Assembly (NCBI RefSeq): GCF_003122365.1
Contig: NZ_CP029254.1
Span: 248,001 to 312,000 of the forward strand
Length of the DNA: 64,000 bases
Source: Streptomyces spongiicola
Lineage (GTDB): Bacteria; Actinomycetota; Actinomycetes; Streptomycetales; Streptomycetaceae
Direction: 5' to 3'
Part shown: positions 1-9,810 of the stretch, one piece after another
Numbering within the stretch: the first letter of the stretch is position 1
Layout: each line of letters begins with the position of its first letter
Notes under the pieces: generated by a model
Databases searched by the model: none
What the model was told of the DNA's origin: nothing
What the model saw: the letters and a program-made list of their open reading frames with translations, nothing else
Translations under genes and position numbers: made by a program

Positions 1-2267
1 TCGATCTCCTTCTCGGCGTCCTTCAGCTTGCCGAGCACGGTGGCGATCTTCTCCGGGAGTTCCTCCGGACGCCCCTTGACCAGCTCCTGGAGCTGGGCGA
101 CGACGGTGTGCTCCCTGGCGAGGAAGTGATAGGCGTCGACGCCGACGAGAGCCTCGATGCGGCGCACACCGGAACCGATCGAGGACTCGCCGAGCAGCTT
201 CACCAGACCCAGCTGCGAGGTGTTGTGCACATGCGTGCCGCCGCACAGCTCCTTGGAGAAGTCCCCGATGGTGACGACCCGGACGCGCTCGCCGTACTTC
301 TCGCCGAACTCGGCGATGGCGCCCTGCCTCCTGGCCTCGTCGATGCCCATGACCTCCGCCTGGACGTCGAGTTCACGGGCCAGCACCTCGTTGATCCGCT
401 GCTCCACGTCGGACAGCACGGTGCCGGGCACGGCGGACGGCGAACCGAAGTCGAAGCGGAAGCGGCCCGGGGAGTTCTCGGAGCCGGCCTGGGCGGCCGT
501 CGGGCCGAGGGCGTCCCGCAGCGCCTGGTGGGTGAGGTGGGTGGCGCTGTGGGCGCGGGCGATGGCCCGGCGCCGCCGGACGTCGATGGCGGCGTGGGCG
601 GAGGCGCCCACGGTCACCTCGCCCACCTGCACCGAGCCCTTGTGCACGGAGACGCCGGGAACCGGCTGCTGCACATCGCGGACCTCGATGACCGCGCCGC
701 TGTCCAGCCTGATCCTCCCCTGGTCGGCGAGCTGGCCGCCGCCCTCGGCGTAGAAGGGGGTGCGGTCGAGGACGACCTCGACCTCGTCGCCCTCGGAGGC
801 GGCCGGCGAGGGCACGCCGTCGACGAGCAGGCCGACGACGGTCGACTCGCCCTCGGTGTGCGTGTAGCCGGTGAACTCGGTCGCACCGGAGGCGTCGGCT
901 ACCTCGCGGTACGACGACAGATCGGCGTGGCCGGTCTTCTTGGCCCTGGCGTCGGCCTTGGCGCGCTCCCGCTGCTCCTTCATCAGCCGGCGGAAGCCGT
1001 CCTCGTCCACGGTCAGGCCCTGCTCGGCGGCCATCTCGAGGGTGAGGTCGATCGGGAAGCCCCAGGTGTCGTGGAGCAGGAACGCCTTGTCGCCGGAGAG
1101 GACGGTCGAGCCGGCCCCGCGGGCCTCGGTGACGGCGCCGTCCAGCACATTGGTGCCGGCGTTCAGCGTCTTGAGGAAGCGGGCCTCCTCGGCGAGCGCG
1201 ACGGTCTCGACCCGCTTGCGGTCGGTCTCCAGCTCCGGGTACTGCCGGCCCATGCTCTTGATCACCACGTCGACCAGCGCGGCGACGACGGGTCCGGTGG
1301 CGCCGAGGAGCCGCATGTTGCGGATGGCGCGGCGCATGATGCGGCGCAGGACGTAGCCGCGGCCCTCGTTGCCGGGGGTGACGCCGTCGCCGATGAGCAT
1401 CACGGACGTGCGGATGTGGTCGGCGACCACGCGGAGGGACACATCCGACTCGTGGCTGTCGCCGTAGCGCACGCCGGTGAGTTCCGTGGCCTTGTCGATG
1501 ACGACCCGCAGGGTGTCCGTCTCGTACATGTTCCGGACGCCCTGGAGGATCATGGCGAGGCGTTCGAGGCCGAGACCGGTGTCGATGTTCCTGCTGGGCA
1601 GGTCGCCGACGATCTCGAAGTCCTCCTTGCCGGAGCCCTCGCCGCGCTCGTACTGCATGAAGACCAGGTTCCAGATCTCCACGTAGCGCTCGTCGTTGAC
1701 CGCCGGGCCGCCCTCGGGGCCGAACTCGGGACCGCGGTCGTAGTTGATCTCCGAGCAGGGGCCGCACGGTCCGGGGACGCCCATGGACCAGAAGTTGTCC
1801 TTCTTGCCCAGGCGCTGGATGCGTTCGGCGGGGACGCCGACCACCTCGCGCCAGATGCGCTCGGCCTCGTCGTCGTCGAGGTAGACCGTGATCCAGAGCC
1901 TCTCGGGATCGAGGCCGTAACCGCCCTTGTCCTGCGGCGAGGTCAGCAGCTCCCAGGCGTAGGCGATGGCCCCTTCCTTGAAGTAGTCGCCGAAGGAGAA
2001 GTTGCCGCACATCTGGAAGAAGGTGCCGTGGCGGGTGGTCTTGCCGACCTCTTCGATATCGGGGGTGCGCACGCACTTCTGCACGCTGGTGGCGCGGGGC
2101 GCGGGCGGCTTGGTCTCGCCGAGGAAGTACGGCTTGAAGGGGACCATGCCCGCGTTGACCAGCAGCAGAGTCGGGTCGTCCGCGATGAGCGACGCCGAAG
2201 GCACGACGGTGTGCCCGCGCTCCTCGAAGAAGCTCAGCCAGCGGCGGCGGATTTCAGCCGACTCCAT
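1..2267 (-). CDS. alaS: Alanine--tRNA ligase, 3' end beyond the window
   Basis: Class II synthetase that charges tRNA-Ala in the cytoplasm and hydrolyses mischarged Ser/Gly. About 755 of the roughly 890 residues usual for the family are visible; the C-terminal (C-Ala/oligomerisation) part runs off the left edge. Seen: the N-terminus [19 protein letters not shown], class II core segments such as [11 protein letters not shown] near residue 40, and the editing-domain zinc ligands HSATH near residue 572 and CGGTH near residue 675. The ATG is fixed by a 4-bp ATGA overlap with the stop codon of the DUF6167 gene upstream, so it is translationally coupled and lies in an operon with the two small genes that follow on the map. 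No T-box leader is visible. Identity is secure. Confidence 0.98.
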   Translation of the reverse strand, partial: MESAEIRRRWLSFFEERGHTVVPSASLIADDPTLLLVNAGMVPFKPYFLGETKPPAPRATSVQKCVRTPDIEEVGKTTRHGTFFQMCGNFSFGDYFKEGAIAYAWELLTSPQDKGGYGLDPERLWITVYLDDDEAERIWREVVGVPAERIQRLGKKDNFWSMGVPGPCGPCSEINYDRGPEFGPEGGPAVNDERYVEIWNLVFMQYERGEGSGKEDFEIVGDLPSRNIDTGLGLERLAMILQGVRNMYETDTLRVVIDKATELTGVRYGDSHESDVSLRVVADHIRTSVMLIGDGVTPGNEGRGYVLRRIMRRAIRNMRLLGATGPVVAALVDVVIKSMGRQYPELETDRKRVETVALAEEARFLKTLNAGTNVLDGAVTEARGAGSTVLSGDKAFLLHDTWGFPIDLTLEMAAEQGLTVDEDGFRRLMKEQRERAKADARAKKTGHADLSSYREVADASGATEFTGYTHTEGESTVVGLLVDGVPSPAASEGDEVEVVLDRTPFYAEGGGQLADQGRIRLDSGAVIEVRDVQQPVPGVSVHKGSVQVGEVTVGASAHAAIDVRRRRAIARAHSATHLTHQALRDALGPTAAQAGSENSPGRFRFDFGSPSAVPGTVLSDVEQRINEVLARELDVQAEVMGIDEARRQGAIAEFGEKYGERVRVVTIGDFSKELCGGTHVHNTSQLGLVKLLGESSIGSGVRRIEALVGVDAYHFLAREHTVVAQLQELVKGRPEELPEKIATVLGKLKDAEKEI

Positions 2268-2614
2268 CAGTGGTCCTCATTCCGGTCGTACGGGGGCTTC
2301 TCGTCAAGCATCCCGTAGTGCTTCTTGTGGTGCTTGTGGTTTTCCAGGGCGGCCCGGCGGCGCTGGGCGGGCAGCGCCCGGTCGGCGGCGGCGTCGACGC
2401 CCAGCGCCTCACCGAGTTCGGCCTCGCGCTGGGCCATGCCGGCCCGGACGTCGAGGGCGAAGTCCTTGAGGCGGTACCCGGTCTCGATCGCCTTGTTCGC
2501 CGCCTGGGCGGCGAGGCTCTCCGGGGTCAGCTGCCTCAGCTTGCGGTTGACCTTGGTGGTGGCCCACACGCCGGCGGCGGCGCCGGCGGTGAACCAGAAC
2601 GCACGACGGAACAT
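2267..2614 (-). CDS. DUF6167-like small membrane-associated protein
   Basis: 115 residues. Starts [21 protein letters not shown]: one hydrophobic N-terminal segment (residues about 5-20) that could be a single membrane anchor, followed by a basic, probably helical cytoplasmic tail with a His/Lys-rich patch near the C-terminus ([11 protein letters not shown]). It resembles the DUF6167 family that sits beside alaS in streptomycetes; the family has no assigned function. Its stop overlaps the alaS start (ATGA), and only 6 nt separate it from the DUF948 gene upstream, so all three are probably co-transcribed. No catalytic motif is visible. Confidence 0.85.
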   Translation of the reverse strand: MFRRAFWFTAGAAAGVWATTKVNRKLRQLTPESLAAQAANKAIETGYRLKDFALDVRAGMAQREAELGEALGVDAAADRALPAQRRRAALENHKHHKKHYGMLDEKPPYDRNEDH

Positions 2615-2620
2615 CGGGTC

Positions 2621-3088
2621 TCAGTCCTTCCGCTTCCGGCGCCTGGCGGCCGGCACGGTGCGGCCGACGACGATCGTGCGCCTCACCTGCTCGGGCGGTG
2701 CGCCGGCCCCGTCCCGGCCGTCCCGGCCGTCGCGGCCGTCGCGGCCGTCCCGGCTCATCGCGCGGCGCACGCCGTAGCCGAACGCGGCGACCTTCACGAG
2801 CGGGCCGCCGAACGTCGAGGCGACCGTGGTGGAAAGCGCCGACGCGTTGGAGGTCACCTCCTGGACGTCGGAGGCGATGGCCTCGACCCGGTCGAGCTGG
2901 GTCTGGGCGGAGCGGACGGTGGCCGACGCGTCGGCCAGCAGGGGAACGGCCTGCTCGGTCACCTCCGCCATCAGCCGGGTGGTCGCCCTGAGCGTCTGGG
3001 CCAGTCTCACCAGCACCACGGCGAGGAAGGAGACCAGGATCGCCCAGAAGACGGCCACCAGGATCCCGGCAACCTCTCCACCGGTCAC
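2621..3088 (-). CDS. DUF948 domain membrane protein
   Basis: 155 residues with one N-terminal transmembrane helix (about residues 7-27, VAGILVAVFWAILVSFLAVV), then a long amphipathic/coiled-coil-like stretch rich in Thr, Val and Ala (about 30-100) as in DUF948 proteins, which resemble t-SNARE or methyl-acceptor linkers. The tail contains a short RDG tripeptide repeat (four copies, encoded by the 9-bp CCGTCCCGG-type repeats at 2710-2760) and ends in a basic cluster (RRRKRKD). First gene of the DUF948-DUF6167-alaS run. Function unknown; actinobacterial neighbours of alaS commonly carry such a protein. Confidence 0.85.
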   Translation of the reverse strand: MTGGEVAGILVAVFWAILVSFLAVVLVRLAQTLRATTRLMAEVTEQAVPLLADASATVRSAQTQLDRVEAIASDVQEVTSNASALSTTVASTFGGPLVKVAAFGYGVRRAMSRDGRDGRDGRDGRDGAGAPPEQVRRTIVVGRTVPAARRRKRKD

Positions 3089-3459
3089 GCTGCACCGCTC
3101 TCTGCTTGTCGGGGCTTGTCGGGGCTTGTCGGAGCTTGTGTCAGGGCCCGTCAGGGCCTGACGGGGCTTTGTCGGAGTTCTTCAGGACCTGTCGGGCCCG
3201 CCGGGGCCCGTCGCGGGTCACCGCGGGTCACCGGGGGTCGTTACGAAAGCCCTCGTCCGACCCTATCGCGCCCGGGCCCGGCCCCCGTAACGGATCGGTG
3301 ACCGCAGAGCGGGAGTTGCGGGCACTCCCACGGGCCGCTCCCGGCCGCCCGCGCTCACGGCTGACTCGGACGCCGAACGCGAGAGCCCGCCGCTCCCCCA
3401 CCCCTGAGGGCGGGAGGGCGGCGGGCCGGGGCGCGAAGGCCGGTGGTACTGCCGCCGGC
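3089..3459. repeat. Spacer between rpsD and the alaS group with 11-bp tandem repeat
   Basis: 371-bp spacer with no credible gene. Near 3103-3140 an 11-bp unit (GGGGCTTGTCG and variants) is repeated about three to four times, followed by degenerate copies up to about 3240 (GTCAGGGCC, GCGGGTCACC twice). The right end holds the rpsD terminator (listed separately). A promoter for the DUF948-DUF6167-alaS group would be expected here but I cannot place it. Confidence 0.5.
3385..3426 (-). terminator. Probable rpsD terminator hairpin
   Basis: Arms 3385-3397 (GCCCGCCGCTCCC) and 3412-3426 pair with a 2-nt bulge around a 14-nt loop, about 34 nt downstream of the rpsD stop on the minus strand. There is no clear U-tract, which is usual in Streptomyces. 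Confidence 0.55.
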
Positions 3460-4071
3460 TCAGCGGGCGTAGTACTCGACGACGAGCTGCTCGTCGCAGA
3501 TCACCGGGATCTCCTTGCGGTTCGGGTCCCGGTCCAGGCGGAAGGCGAGCGCCTTGAGGTTGACCTGCAGGTAGCGCGGGGTCTCACCGTCGGGCGCGTA
3601 GCCGCCCTCGCGGGCGACCTGGAACGGGTGCTTGTCGCGCGAGCGCTCGCGGACCGTGATGACGTCGTCCGGACGGACACGGAACGAGGGCTTGTCGACC
3701 TTGTTGCCGTTGACCTCGATGTGGCCGTGGACGACCATCTGACGGGCCTGGTAGATCGTCCGGGCGATGCCGGAGCGGAGCACCAGGGCGTCGAGACGGC
3801 GCTCGAGTTCGATGATCAGGGCCTCGCCGGTCTTGCCCTGCACCTTGCTGGCGCGCTCGTAGGCGCGGACCAGCTGGCGCTCGGAGACGTCGTACTGCGC
3901 GCGAAGGCGCTGCTTCTCGAGCAGCCGGACCTTGTAGTCCGAGTTCTGCTTGCGGCCGCGGCCGTGCTCACCCGGCGGGTAGGGGCGAGCCTCGAAGTAC
4001 TTGACGGCCTTCGGCGTCAGGGCGATGCCGAGTGCACGCGACTTCTTGACCTTGGGTCGCGACTGGTTCAC
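3460..4071 (-). CDS. rpsD: 30S ribosomal protein S4
   Basis: 203 residues starting (GTG) [20 protein letters not shown]. It is a primary 16S rRNA-binding protein that nucleates assembly of the 30S body. The central S4 RNA-binding domain contains [20 protein letters not shown] and [20 protein letters not shown]. The GTG at 4071 was chosen because GGAGGT lies about 10 nt upstream and the N-terminus then matches known S4 proteins; an in-frame extension to 4140 would run through the operator and ribosome-binding site. Transcribed alone and divergently from the DUF2470 gene. A DtxR/DmdR-type iron box lies only 22 nt upstream of the start codon (see regulatory entry), an unexpected partner for a ribosomal gene. 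Confidence 0.97.
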   Translation of the reverse strand: MNQSRPKVKKSRALGIALTPKAVKYFEARPYPPGEHGRGRKQNSDYKVRLLEKQRLRAQYDVSERQLVRAYERASKVQGKTGEALIIELERRLDALVLRSGIARTIYQARQMVVHGHIEVNGNKVDKPSFRVRPDDVITVRERSRDKHPFQVAREGGYAPDGETPRYLQVNLKALAFRLDRDPNRKEIPVICDEQLVVEYYAR

Positions 4072-4093
4072 GGGGAACCTACCTCCATATAAG

Positions 4094-4112
4094 TTAGGTG
4101 AGCCTTGCCTTA
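4094..4112. promoter_or_regulatory. Iron box (DtxR/DmdR/IdeR-type operator) between rpsD and the DUF2470 gene
   Basis: Plus strand TTAGGTGAGCCTTGCCTTA; read on the minus strand it matches the actinobacterial iron-box consensus TTAGGTTAGGCTCACCTAA at 16 of 19 positions. It is an imperfect palindrome (6 of 9 half-site pairs). It lies 15 nt from the DUF2470 start codon and just 4 nt before that gene's AGGAGG site, a typical place for a repressor that covers the transcription start. It also sits in the leader or promoter of divergent rpsD. Established: DmdR1/2 with Fe2+ repress such boxes in Streptomyces. Inferred: at least the DUF2470 gene is iron-repressed. Confidence 0.75.
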
Positions 4113-4127
4113 TTCGAGGAGGACGTA

Positions 4128-5054
4128 ATGTCTCGACCACATGGGATCCCCCTGCCCAGTGCGCATCGCAGTTCGGACGACTCGACGGAATCGGTGTCCG
4201 CTTGCGACGACGATGAACAAGGTCAGCCGCGTCCCAGGGAAGGCGCCCGGCAGCCCACCGGAGCCGAGCGCGTACGAACCCTCGTTGAGAACAACGCCTC
4301 AGTATCCCTCACTCTGCCGGGTGCTCGCGACCACGGTCCCGGGTCCTGGGAACCCGCCGCACGCACCGTCACTCCCGAGGGGGATGTCGTTCTCCTTGTC
4401 GCACGGGATTCTCCCACGGCACGGGCGGTCGCCGGCGCCAGGGGCGGCGGCCTGGGCTGCGTGATGGAGATCACCGATGTCGCCCCCGTCGCGGTACGGC
4501 AGCGGATCAGGGGCCGGGCCCGGCTGGCCGGCCGGCTCGCCACCGTGCGCGACGGCGACCGTGCGCGCTGCGAGCGGCTGCTCGCCGAGCGGCACCCGGA
4601 GCATTCGCCGGGGCACTCGCCAGAGCACTCAACGGGGCACTCGCCGGGGAACGCCGAGACGGACCCTGCCGCCTGGATGCTCGTCCGGCTGGAGACCGGC
4701 GCGGTCTCGGTGGACGACCTGTGGGGTACGGGCTGCGTCACGCCCGCGGCCCTCGGGGCGGCCGAGCCCGACCCCGTGGCGCGGCACGAGGCGGAGCTGC
4801 TCCAGCATCTGCATTCGGCACACGGCGACCGGGTGCGCGGGCTGGCCGGCCTCCTCGGGGAGCGCGGCGGCTGCGCCGGCACCGCGGTGCGGGACGTGGT
4901 GCCGCTGGCCCTCGACCGCTTCGGACTGCGGCTGCGCTGCACCACCGGGGGAGGCCATGCGTTCGACGCCCGCCTCGACTTCCCCGAGCCCGTCGGCAGC
5001 ACCGCGGAGCTGCGGTACGCGATGCACACCCTGTTCGCGGCGGCCGGGGATTGA
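4128..5054 (+). CDS. DUF2470 domain protein, putatively iron-regulated
   Basis: 308 residues. The C-terminal part (about 215-300, [20 protein letters not shown] onward) fits DUF2470, the domain found at the C-terminus of HugZ-type haem oxygenases and in related haem/iron proteins; the N-terminal half resembles the pyridoxamine-oxidase-like split barrel of that family. Start ATG 4128 ([10 protein letters not shown]) has a strong AGGAGG 5 nt upstream. Between the halves (about residues 155-174) lies a repeat [20 protein letters not shown] encoded by 12-bp units, a potential metal-binding loop. The iron box just upstream suggests expression under iron limitation. Haem or iron handling is inferred from family and operator; no substrate is shown by the sequence. 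Confidence 0.85.
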   Translation: MSRPHGIPLPSAHRSSDDSTESVSACDDDEQGQPRPREGARQPTGAERVRTLVENNASVSLTLPGARDHGPGSWEPAARTVTPEGDVVLLVARDSPTARAVAGARGGGLGCVMEITDVAPVAVRQRIRGRARLAGRLATVRDGDRARCERLLAERHPEHSPGHSPEHSTGHSPGNAETDPAAWMLVRLETGAVSVDDLWGTGCVTPAALGAAEPDPVARHEAELLQHLHSAHGDRVRGLAGLLGERGGCAGTAVRDVVPLALDRFGLRLRCTTGGGHAFDARLDFPEPVGSTAELRYAMHTLFAAAGD

Positions 5055-5151
5055 CCGGTGCCCTCCGCTGCGCGGCCGCGGGGTGGGAGCCGGGCGGCCC
5101 GCCGGGAAGGCCGGGCCGGCGACCCGGCGGGGTGCCGCGCAGCGGCACGGG

Positions 5152-6516
5152 TCAGCAGCCCGGCGGGGTGTCACCGCGCAGCCGCTCGCGCACCCTCTCG
5201 ACCACGTCCGCGTACCGCGCCTCGGCGCCGTACCGGGTCGGCTCGTAGTAGCGCCTGCCGTGGACGGCGTCCGGCGCGTACTGCTGCGGGGCGATCGCGC
5301 CCGGGACGTCGTGCGGATACACATAGCCCTCGGCGTGGCCGAGCTTCGCCGCTCCCCTGTAGTGGCCGTCCCGCAGATGACTCGGGACCGGTCCGGCCAG
5401 TCCGCCCCGCACGTCCGCCAGGGCGGCACCGATCGCCGTCGTGGCGGCGTTGGACTTCGGCGCCAGGGCCAGCGCGATGGTGGCGTGGCTCAGGGTGAGC
5501 GCGGCCTCCGGGAAGCCGATCAGGGCCACGGCCTGGGCGGCCGCGACGGCGGTCGGCAGCGCCGCCGGATCGGCGAGCCCGATGTCCTCACTGGCCGAGA
5601 TCATCAGCCGCCGGGCGATGAACCGCGGGTCCTCCCCGGCCTCGATCATGCGCGCCAGGTAGTGCAGAGCGGCATCCACGTCGGAGCCGCGGATGGACTT
5701 GATGAGTGCGCTCGCCACGTCGTAGTGCTGGTCGCCCTCCCGGTCGTACTTCACCGCCGCCCGGTTGACCGTCTCCTCCACGGTCTGGAGGAGGATCGCC
5801 GCCTCGCCCTTGGCGAGTGCGGCGCCCGCCGCGGCCTCCAGTGCGGTCAGGGCGCGTCTGGCGTCTCCCCCGGCGATCCGCAGCAGATGCTCCTCGGAGT
5901 CGCCCGGCAGCGTCACGGCGCCGCCGAGGCCGCGCTCCTCGGTCAGCGCCCGGCGCAGCAGTCCCCGCACGTCGTCGTCGGTGAGCGGTTCGAGCGTGAG
6001 CAGCAGGGAACGGGAGAGCAGCGGGGAGATCACCGAGAAGTACGGGTTCTCGGTCGTCGCGGCGATCAGCGTCACCCAGCGGTTCTCGACGGCGGGCAGC
6101 AGGGAGTCCTGCTGGGCCTTGCTGAAGCGGTGGATCTCGTCGAGGAAGAGGACGGTCTCCCTGCCGAAGCCGCCCGCGGCCCGGCGGGCCCCGTCGATGA
6201 CGGCCCGGACCTCCTTGACTCCCGCGGTGATCGCGGAGAGCTCCACGAAGCGCTTGTTCGTCGCCTTGGAGACGACGTGGGCCAGGGTGGTCTTGCCCGT
6301 GCCGGGCGGGCCCCAGAGGATCACCGAGGAGGCTCCGGCGGGCCCGCCGGAGCCCTCGCCGACGAGTCGGCGCAGCGGGGACCCCGGTTTGAGCAGATGC
6401 TGCTGGCCCACCACCTCGTCGAGGGTGCGCGGGCGCATGCGGACCGCCAGCGGGCTCGCGGACGGGTCCTTCTCCTGGCGTTCCTCTGCCGCGGCGGTGA
6501 AAAGATCGGGCTCCAC
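5152..6516 (-). CDS. rarA: Replication-associated recombination protein A (RarA/MgsA AAA+ ATPase)
   Basis: About 454 residues. It is a clamp-loader-like AAA+ ATPase acting at stalled forks, interacting with SSB in other bacteria. Seen: Walker [10 protein letters not shown] (about residues 69-77), Walker [11 protein letters not shown], sensor-1 region [11 protein letters not shown] with arginine-finger LLSRS, and the C-terminal tetramerisation part ([21 protein letters not shown]). Start: GTG 6516 ([14 protein letters not shown]) matches the usual N-terminus and has a -10-like TAGGCT (minus strand, 6529-6524) 7 nt before it, suggesting a leaderless mRNA; ATG 6546 is an alternative without a better ribosome-binding site. 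Gene identity is firm, start is not. Confidence 0.93.
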   Translation of the reverse strand: MEPDLFTAAAEERQEKDPSASPLAVRMRPRTLDEVVGQQHLLKPGSPLRRLVGEGSGGPAGASSVILWGPPGTGKTTLAHVVSKATNKRFVELSAITAGVKEVRAVIDGARRAAGGFGRETVLFLDEIHRFSKAQQDSLLPAVENRWVTLIAATTENPYFSVISPLLSRSLLLTLEPLTDDDVRGLLRRALTEERGLGGAVTLPGDSEEHLLRIAGGDARRALTALEAAAGAALAKGEAAILLQTVEETVNRAAVKYDREGDQHYDVASALIKSIRGSDVDAALHYLARMIEAGEDPRFIARRLMISASEDIGLADPAALPTAVAAAQAVALIGFPEAALTLSHATIALALAPKSNAATTAIGAALADVRGGLAGPVPSHLRDGHYRGAAKLGHAEGYVYPHDVPGAIAPQQYAPDAVHGRRYYEPTRYGAEARYADVVERVRERLRGDTPPGC

Positions 6517-6560
6517 GTGGTGAAGCCTAGGCGAGGGCACCGACATCGCCCGCCGGGGTA

Positions 6561-6632
6561 CCGGCCGGCGGGGAGACCGGACCGCGCACCGTCCGGCCGG
6601 CGGGGAGACCGGACCGCGCGCACCGTCCGGCC
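6561..6632. repeat. 32-bp direct repeat in the rarA/VKOR spacer
   Basis: A unit beginning CCGGCCGGCGGGGAGACC and ending CGCACCGT occurs at 6561 and again at 6593, the second with a 2-nt insertion. It lies between rarA and the VKOR gene stop. No function is evident. Confidence 0.5.
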
Positions 6633-6645
6633 GCGTGCCACCGGA

Positions 6646-7293
6646 TCAGCCGAGCCAGAAGTCCCACCAGCGGGTCAGGATCAGCATGCCGATGACGCCG
6701 GTGTGCAGCACCGGCAGGACCCAGGTGAACTCGGCGAGGAAGCCCTTCAGCCAGACCGGGGCGGGCAGCAGTCCGCTGCGGACGTTGTGCGACGTCACGT
6801 ACCAGAACATGAAGATCGTGGCGACCCAGGCCAGACAGCACCACAGGCACAGGGCGTTGATGCTGTAGAGCGACTGGTACTGGAGCCAGGTGCAGAAGGC
6901 GACGCCGAAGAGCGTCCCCGCGTTGAACGTGAGCCAGTACCAGCGGCGGAAGCGGGCGCCGGCGAGGAGGCTCATGCCCACGCCGATCACCACGGCGTAG
7001 GCGGCGAGGCCGAGCATCGGGTTCGGGAACCCGAACACCGAGGCCTGCTCGCTCTCCATCACGCTGCCGCAGGAGACGATCGGGTTGAGGCTGCAACCGG
7101 GAGTGAAGGTCGTCCCGGCGACCTTCGCCTCGAGGATCCTGAACTTGTCGATCGTGATGATCCACGCGGCCAGCAGACCGGCCGCACCGGTGATCACCAG
7201 CAGCCATGCGAACGCACGGCTGCCGCCGACGGCACCGCCCTCACGCTCCGCTTTCCGGCCGGAGGACACGTCGTCCACCGCTGCAGTCGTCAT
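6646..7293 (-). CDS. Vitamin K epoxide reductase family integral membrane protein
   Basis: About 215 residues with four to five transmembrane helices. VKOR homologues reoxidise periplasmic DsbA-type thiol oxidases by passing electrons to quinones. Seen: the loop cysteine pair in TPGCSLNPIVSCGSV (about C67 and C75) and the active-site CLWCC motif (about C149/C152), preceded by the conserved Ser/Asn-containing loop; the family layout is complete. The start is uncertain: ATG 7293 (MTTAAVDDVSSGRK) or ATG 7335 (MTMPEQRPSDG); neither has a strong ribosome-binding site. It stands alone between rarA and hisS. The extracytoplasmic DsbA partner is not adjacent; a DsbA-like protein at 46541 lacks a signal peptide. 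Physiological role inferred from family. Confidence 0.88.
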   Translation of the reverse strand: MTTAAVDDVSSGRKAEREGGAVGGSRAFAWLLVITGAAGLLAAWIITIDKFRILEAKVAGTTFTPGCSLNPIVSCGSVMESEQASVFGFPNPMLGLAAYAVVIGVGMSLLAGARFRRWYWLTFNAGTLFGVAFCTWLQYQSLYSINALCLWCCLAWVATIFMFWYVTSHNVRSGLLPAPVWLKGFLAEFTWVLPVLHTGVIGMLILTRWWDFWLG

Positions 7294-7653
7294 ATCGCCG
7301 CTTCCATCGCTCGGTCGCTGCTCTGGCATGGTCATTCTGCCGCACTCGGGCCCCCGTCCAAGGCTCGATGCTCACAGGGGGCCGGTTCCGGCCGGCCCGG
7401 GTACCGGAACGCGAAGGCCCGGCCGGGCCGGCCGGCCGCGAAGCCCGGGCCCGGGGACGCACGTCCCGGCCGGCCGCGTGCCCGGGACGGCCGCGTACGC
7501 AGGACGGCCGCGTACGCGGTAGCGCCAGTCGGCCGGCGACCGACGACCGGCGACCGGCGACCGGCGACCGGCGAATCCCGAGCAGGACGGTCGAGACGGC
7601 GGTCAGGCGAGGGGCCGACCCGCCGGCGGCGTCCCCACGTCCCGGCCTCACCG
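7294..7653. repeat. 360-bp spacer with heptamer repeats
   Basis: No gene supported. At about 7539-7575 the heptamer GACCGGC is repeated about five times, and a 16-bp unit GGACGGCCGCGTACGC occurs twice just before it (about 7487 and 7503). Strong GC skew makes several open frames but none looks like a protein. Confidence 0.5.
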
Positions 7654-8931
7654 TCAGGCGAGTCTCGCGCGGATCTCCTCCACCGCCGAGTCGAGGGCGA
7701 CCGGTGCCTGCTCGCCGGACTCCATGTCCTTGAGCTGGAGCACGCCGTCCGCGAGATCCCGCTCGCCCGCCACCAGCGCGTATCTGGCGCCGCTGCGGTT
7801 GGCGCTCTTCATGGCTCCCTTGAGGCCCTTGCCGCCGTAGGAGAAGTCGGCGGCGACCCCTGCCCTGCGCAGCCCGGTGACCACGGCGAAGAGCGCGCGC
7901 CGCGCCTCCTCGCCGAGCGGCACCGCGAACACACTGGTGGACGCGGGCAGTTCGAGCGCGATGCCCTCGGCCTCCAGCGCCAGGACCGTGCGGTCCACGC
8001 CGAGCGCCCAGCCGACCGACGGCAGCGCGGGGCCGCCGATCATCTCGGACAGCCCGTCGTAGCGGCCTCCCCCGCCCACCGCGGACTGCGAGCCCAGTCC
8101 GTCATGGACGAACTCGAACGTCGTGCGCGTGTAGTAGTCCAGCCCGCGCACCAGCCTCTCGTCGTCCTCGAAGGGCACCGAGGCGGCCGTGAGCAGCTCG
8201 CGCACCTCCTCGTGGTACGCCTTGCAGGCGTCGCACAGGTGGTCGCGCAGCAGCGGCGCGCCCACCAGTTGCTTCCGGACGGACTCGCGCTTGTCGTCCA
8301 GGACCCGCAGCGGGTTGATGTCGACCCGGCGGCGGGTGTCCTCGTCCAGGTCGAGTCCGCGCAGGAAGCCCTGCAGCGCTTCCCGGTAGACGGGACGGCA
8401 CTCCCTGTCGCCGAGCGAGTTCAGCAGGATCCGGAACCCGCTCAGGCCGAGCGAGCGGTACGCCTGGTCGGCGAGGACGATCAGCTCGGTGTCGAGCGCC
8501 GGGTCCTCGGCGCCGATCGCCTCGGCGCCGACCTGGGAGAAGTGCCGGTAGCGGCCCTTCTGCGGGCGTTCGTAGCGGTAGTACGAGCCCGAGTACCAGA
8601 GCTTCACCGGCAGGTTGCCGGACTTGTGCAGATTGGCCTCCAGCGCCGCGCGCAGCACGGAAGCGGTGCCCTCCGGCCGCAGGGCCAGCCGGTCGCCGCC
8701 CTTGGTCTCGAAGGCGTACATCTCCTTGGTCACGATGTCGGTGGACTCGCCGACACCGCGGGCGAACAGCTCCACGTTCTCGAAGCCGGGCGTCTCGACG
8801 TAGCCGTACCCCGAGTTCCGCAGCGGCGCGGCGATCGCCTCGCGCACGGCCAGGTACTTCGCGGAGTCGGGCGGGATCAGGTCGTACGTGCCCTTGGGGG
8901 CCTGGAAGATGGTCACGGAAGGTCTCGTCAC
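7654..8931 (-). CDS. hisS: Histidine--tRNA ligase
   Basis: About 425 residues; class II synthetase charging tRNA-His. Seen: N-terminal [15 protein letters not shown], motif 2 region [13 protein letters not shown], HisRS signature 1 [15 protein letters not shown], signature 2 [11 protein letters not shown], and a C-terminal anticodon-binding domain ([21 protein letters not shown]). Start: GTG 8931 overlaps the stop codon of the upstream hydrolase as GTGA, the classic coupling arrangement; GTG 8916 (VTIFQAPKG) is the alternative and would give the more usual N-terminus. The pairing of hisS with a glyoxalase-II-like gene is conserved in actinobacteria (also in M. tuberculosis). Confidence 0.96.
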   Translation of the reverse strand: MTRPSVTIFQAPKGTYDLIPPDSAKYLAVREAIAAPLRNSGYGYVETPGFENVELFARGVGESTDIVTKEMYAFETKGGDRLALRPEGTASVLRAALEANLHKSGNLPVKLWYSGSYYRYERPQKGRYRHFSQVGAEAIGAEDPALDTELIVLADQAYRSLGLSGFRILLNSLGDRECRPVYREALQGFLRGLDLDEDTRRRVDINPLRVLDDKRESVRKQLVGAPLLRDHLCDACKAYHEEVRELLTAASVPFEDDERLVRGLDYYTRTTFEFVHDGLGSQSAVGGGGRYDGLSEMIGGPALPSVGWALGVDRTVLALEAEGIALELPASTSVFAVPLGEEARRALFAVVTGLRRAGVAADFSYGGKGLKGAMKSANRSGARYALVAGERDLADGVLQLKDMESGEQAPVALDSAVEEIRARLA

Positions 8932-9659
8932 ATTCCTCGTCGGGGAGCGGCGGTTCCGCCCTCTCCCTGGCCGGCGGCCACCTCCCGCAGATACGGGTTG
9001 GCGGCACGCTCGCGGCCGATGGTCGTCTGGGGGCCGTGGCCGGACAGCACCACGGTCGAGTCGTCGAGCGGCAGGCACACCCGCGCCAGCGATTCGAGCA
9101 TCTCGCCCATGTCACCGCCGGGCAGGTCGGTGCGTCCGATGGAGCCGGCGAAGAGCAGATCGCCCGAGAAGAAGACCGGCGGCCGACCCTCGTCGTGTGA
9201 GTTGACCGCGGCCTCGGGCAGACCGAAGGTCACCGACCCCCTGGTATGGCCGGGCGCGTGCCGTACGAGCAGTTCCAGCCCCGCGAGCTCCAGCGCGGCG
9301 CCGTCGGTGAGCTCGTGGACGTCGTCCGGCTCCCCCACGGTCAGCTCGCCCATCAGCGGCATCCCGATGGAGCGGCCGAGGGCCTTCTCCGGGTCGCTCA
9401 TCATGTACCGGTCGGCGGGGTGGATCCAGGCGGGTACGCCGTGGGCTCCGCAGACCGGGACCACCGAGGCGACGTGGTCGATGTGGCCGTGGGTGAGTAT
9501 CACGGCGACGGGCTTGAGCCGATGCTTTCTGAGCGTCTCCTCGACTCCCTCGGCGGCCTGGTGGCCCGGGTCGATGATCACGCACTCCTCGCCTGCGGCC
9601 GGGGCGACCAGGTAGCAGTTGGTCCCCCAGGCCCCTGCGGGGAACCCGGCAATAAGCAC
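8928..9659 (-). CDS. MBL-fold hydrolase, glyoxalase II-like
   Basis: About 243 residues, metallo-beta-lactamase fold. Seen: the zinc motif THGHIDHVA, a metal-bridging Asp in FFSGDLLF, the His of [12 protein letters not shown], and the C-terminal [13 protein letters not shown]. These match glyoxalase II and related thioester hydrolases, but actinobacteria lack glutathione, so the true substrate (perhaps a mycothiol thioester) is not shown. Start GTG 9659 ([18 protein letters not shown]) fits the family N-terminus with GAGG just upstream; an in-frame GTG at 9695 is possible. Its stop overlaps the hisS start, so the two are coupled. Confidence 0.88.
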   Translation of the reverse strand: MLIAGFPAGAWGTNCYLVAPAAGEECVIIDPGHQAAEGVEETLRKHRLKPVAVILTHGHIDHVASVVPVCGAHGVPAWIHPADRYMMSDPEKALGRSIGMPLMGELTVGEPDDVHELTDGAALELAGLELLVRHAPGHTRGSVTFGLPEAAVNSHDEGRPPVFFSGDLLFAGSIGRTDLPGGDMGEMLESLARVCLPLDDSTVVLSGHGPQTTIGRERAANPYLREVAAGQGEGGTAAPRRGM

Positions 9660-9810
9660 GATCGTCCTCGATGTGTCGTCCGACGGGAATGTCACTTCAC
9701 GGATTGCAACAGGTCAGAGCCTACCGGCGCTGCTCATTTCACAGCCAACCCGTATACGGTACGGGCACACCCGTGCCCCTCGATCACGACATCGCCAAGG
9801 AGAAGACCCG

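Noticed and set aside
4477..9615. A 1700-codon open frame on the plus strand opposite rarA, the VKOR gene, hisS and the glyoxalase-like gene
   Set aside because: Arises from third-position GC bias of the real genes on the minus strand; the translation is Arg/Gly/Ala low complexity with no domain.
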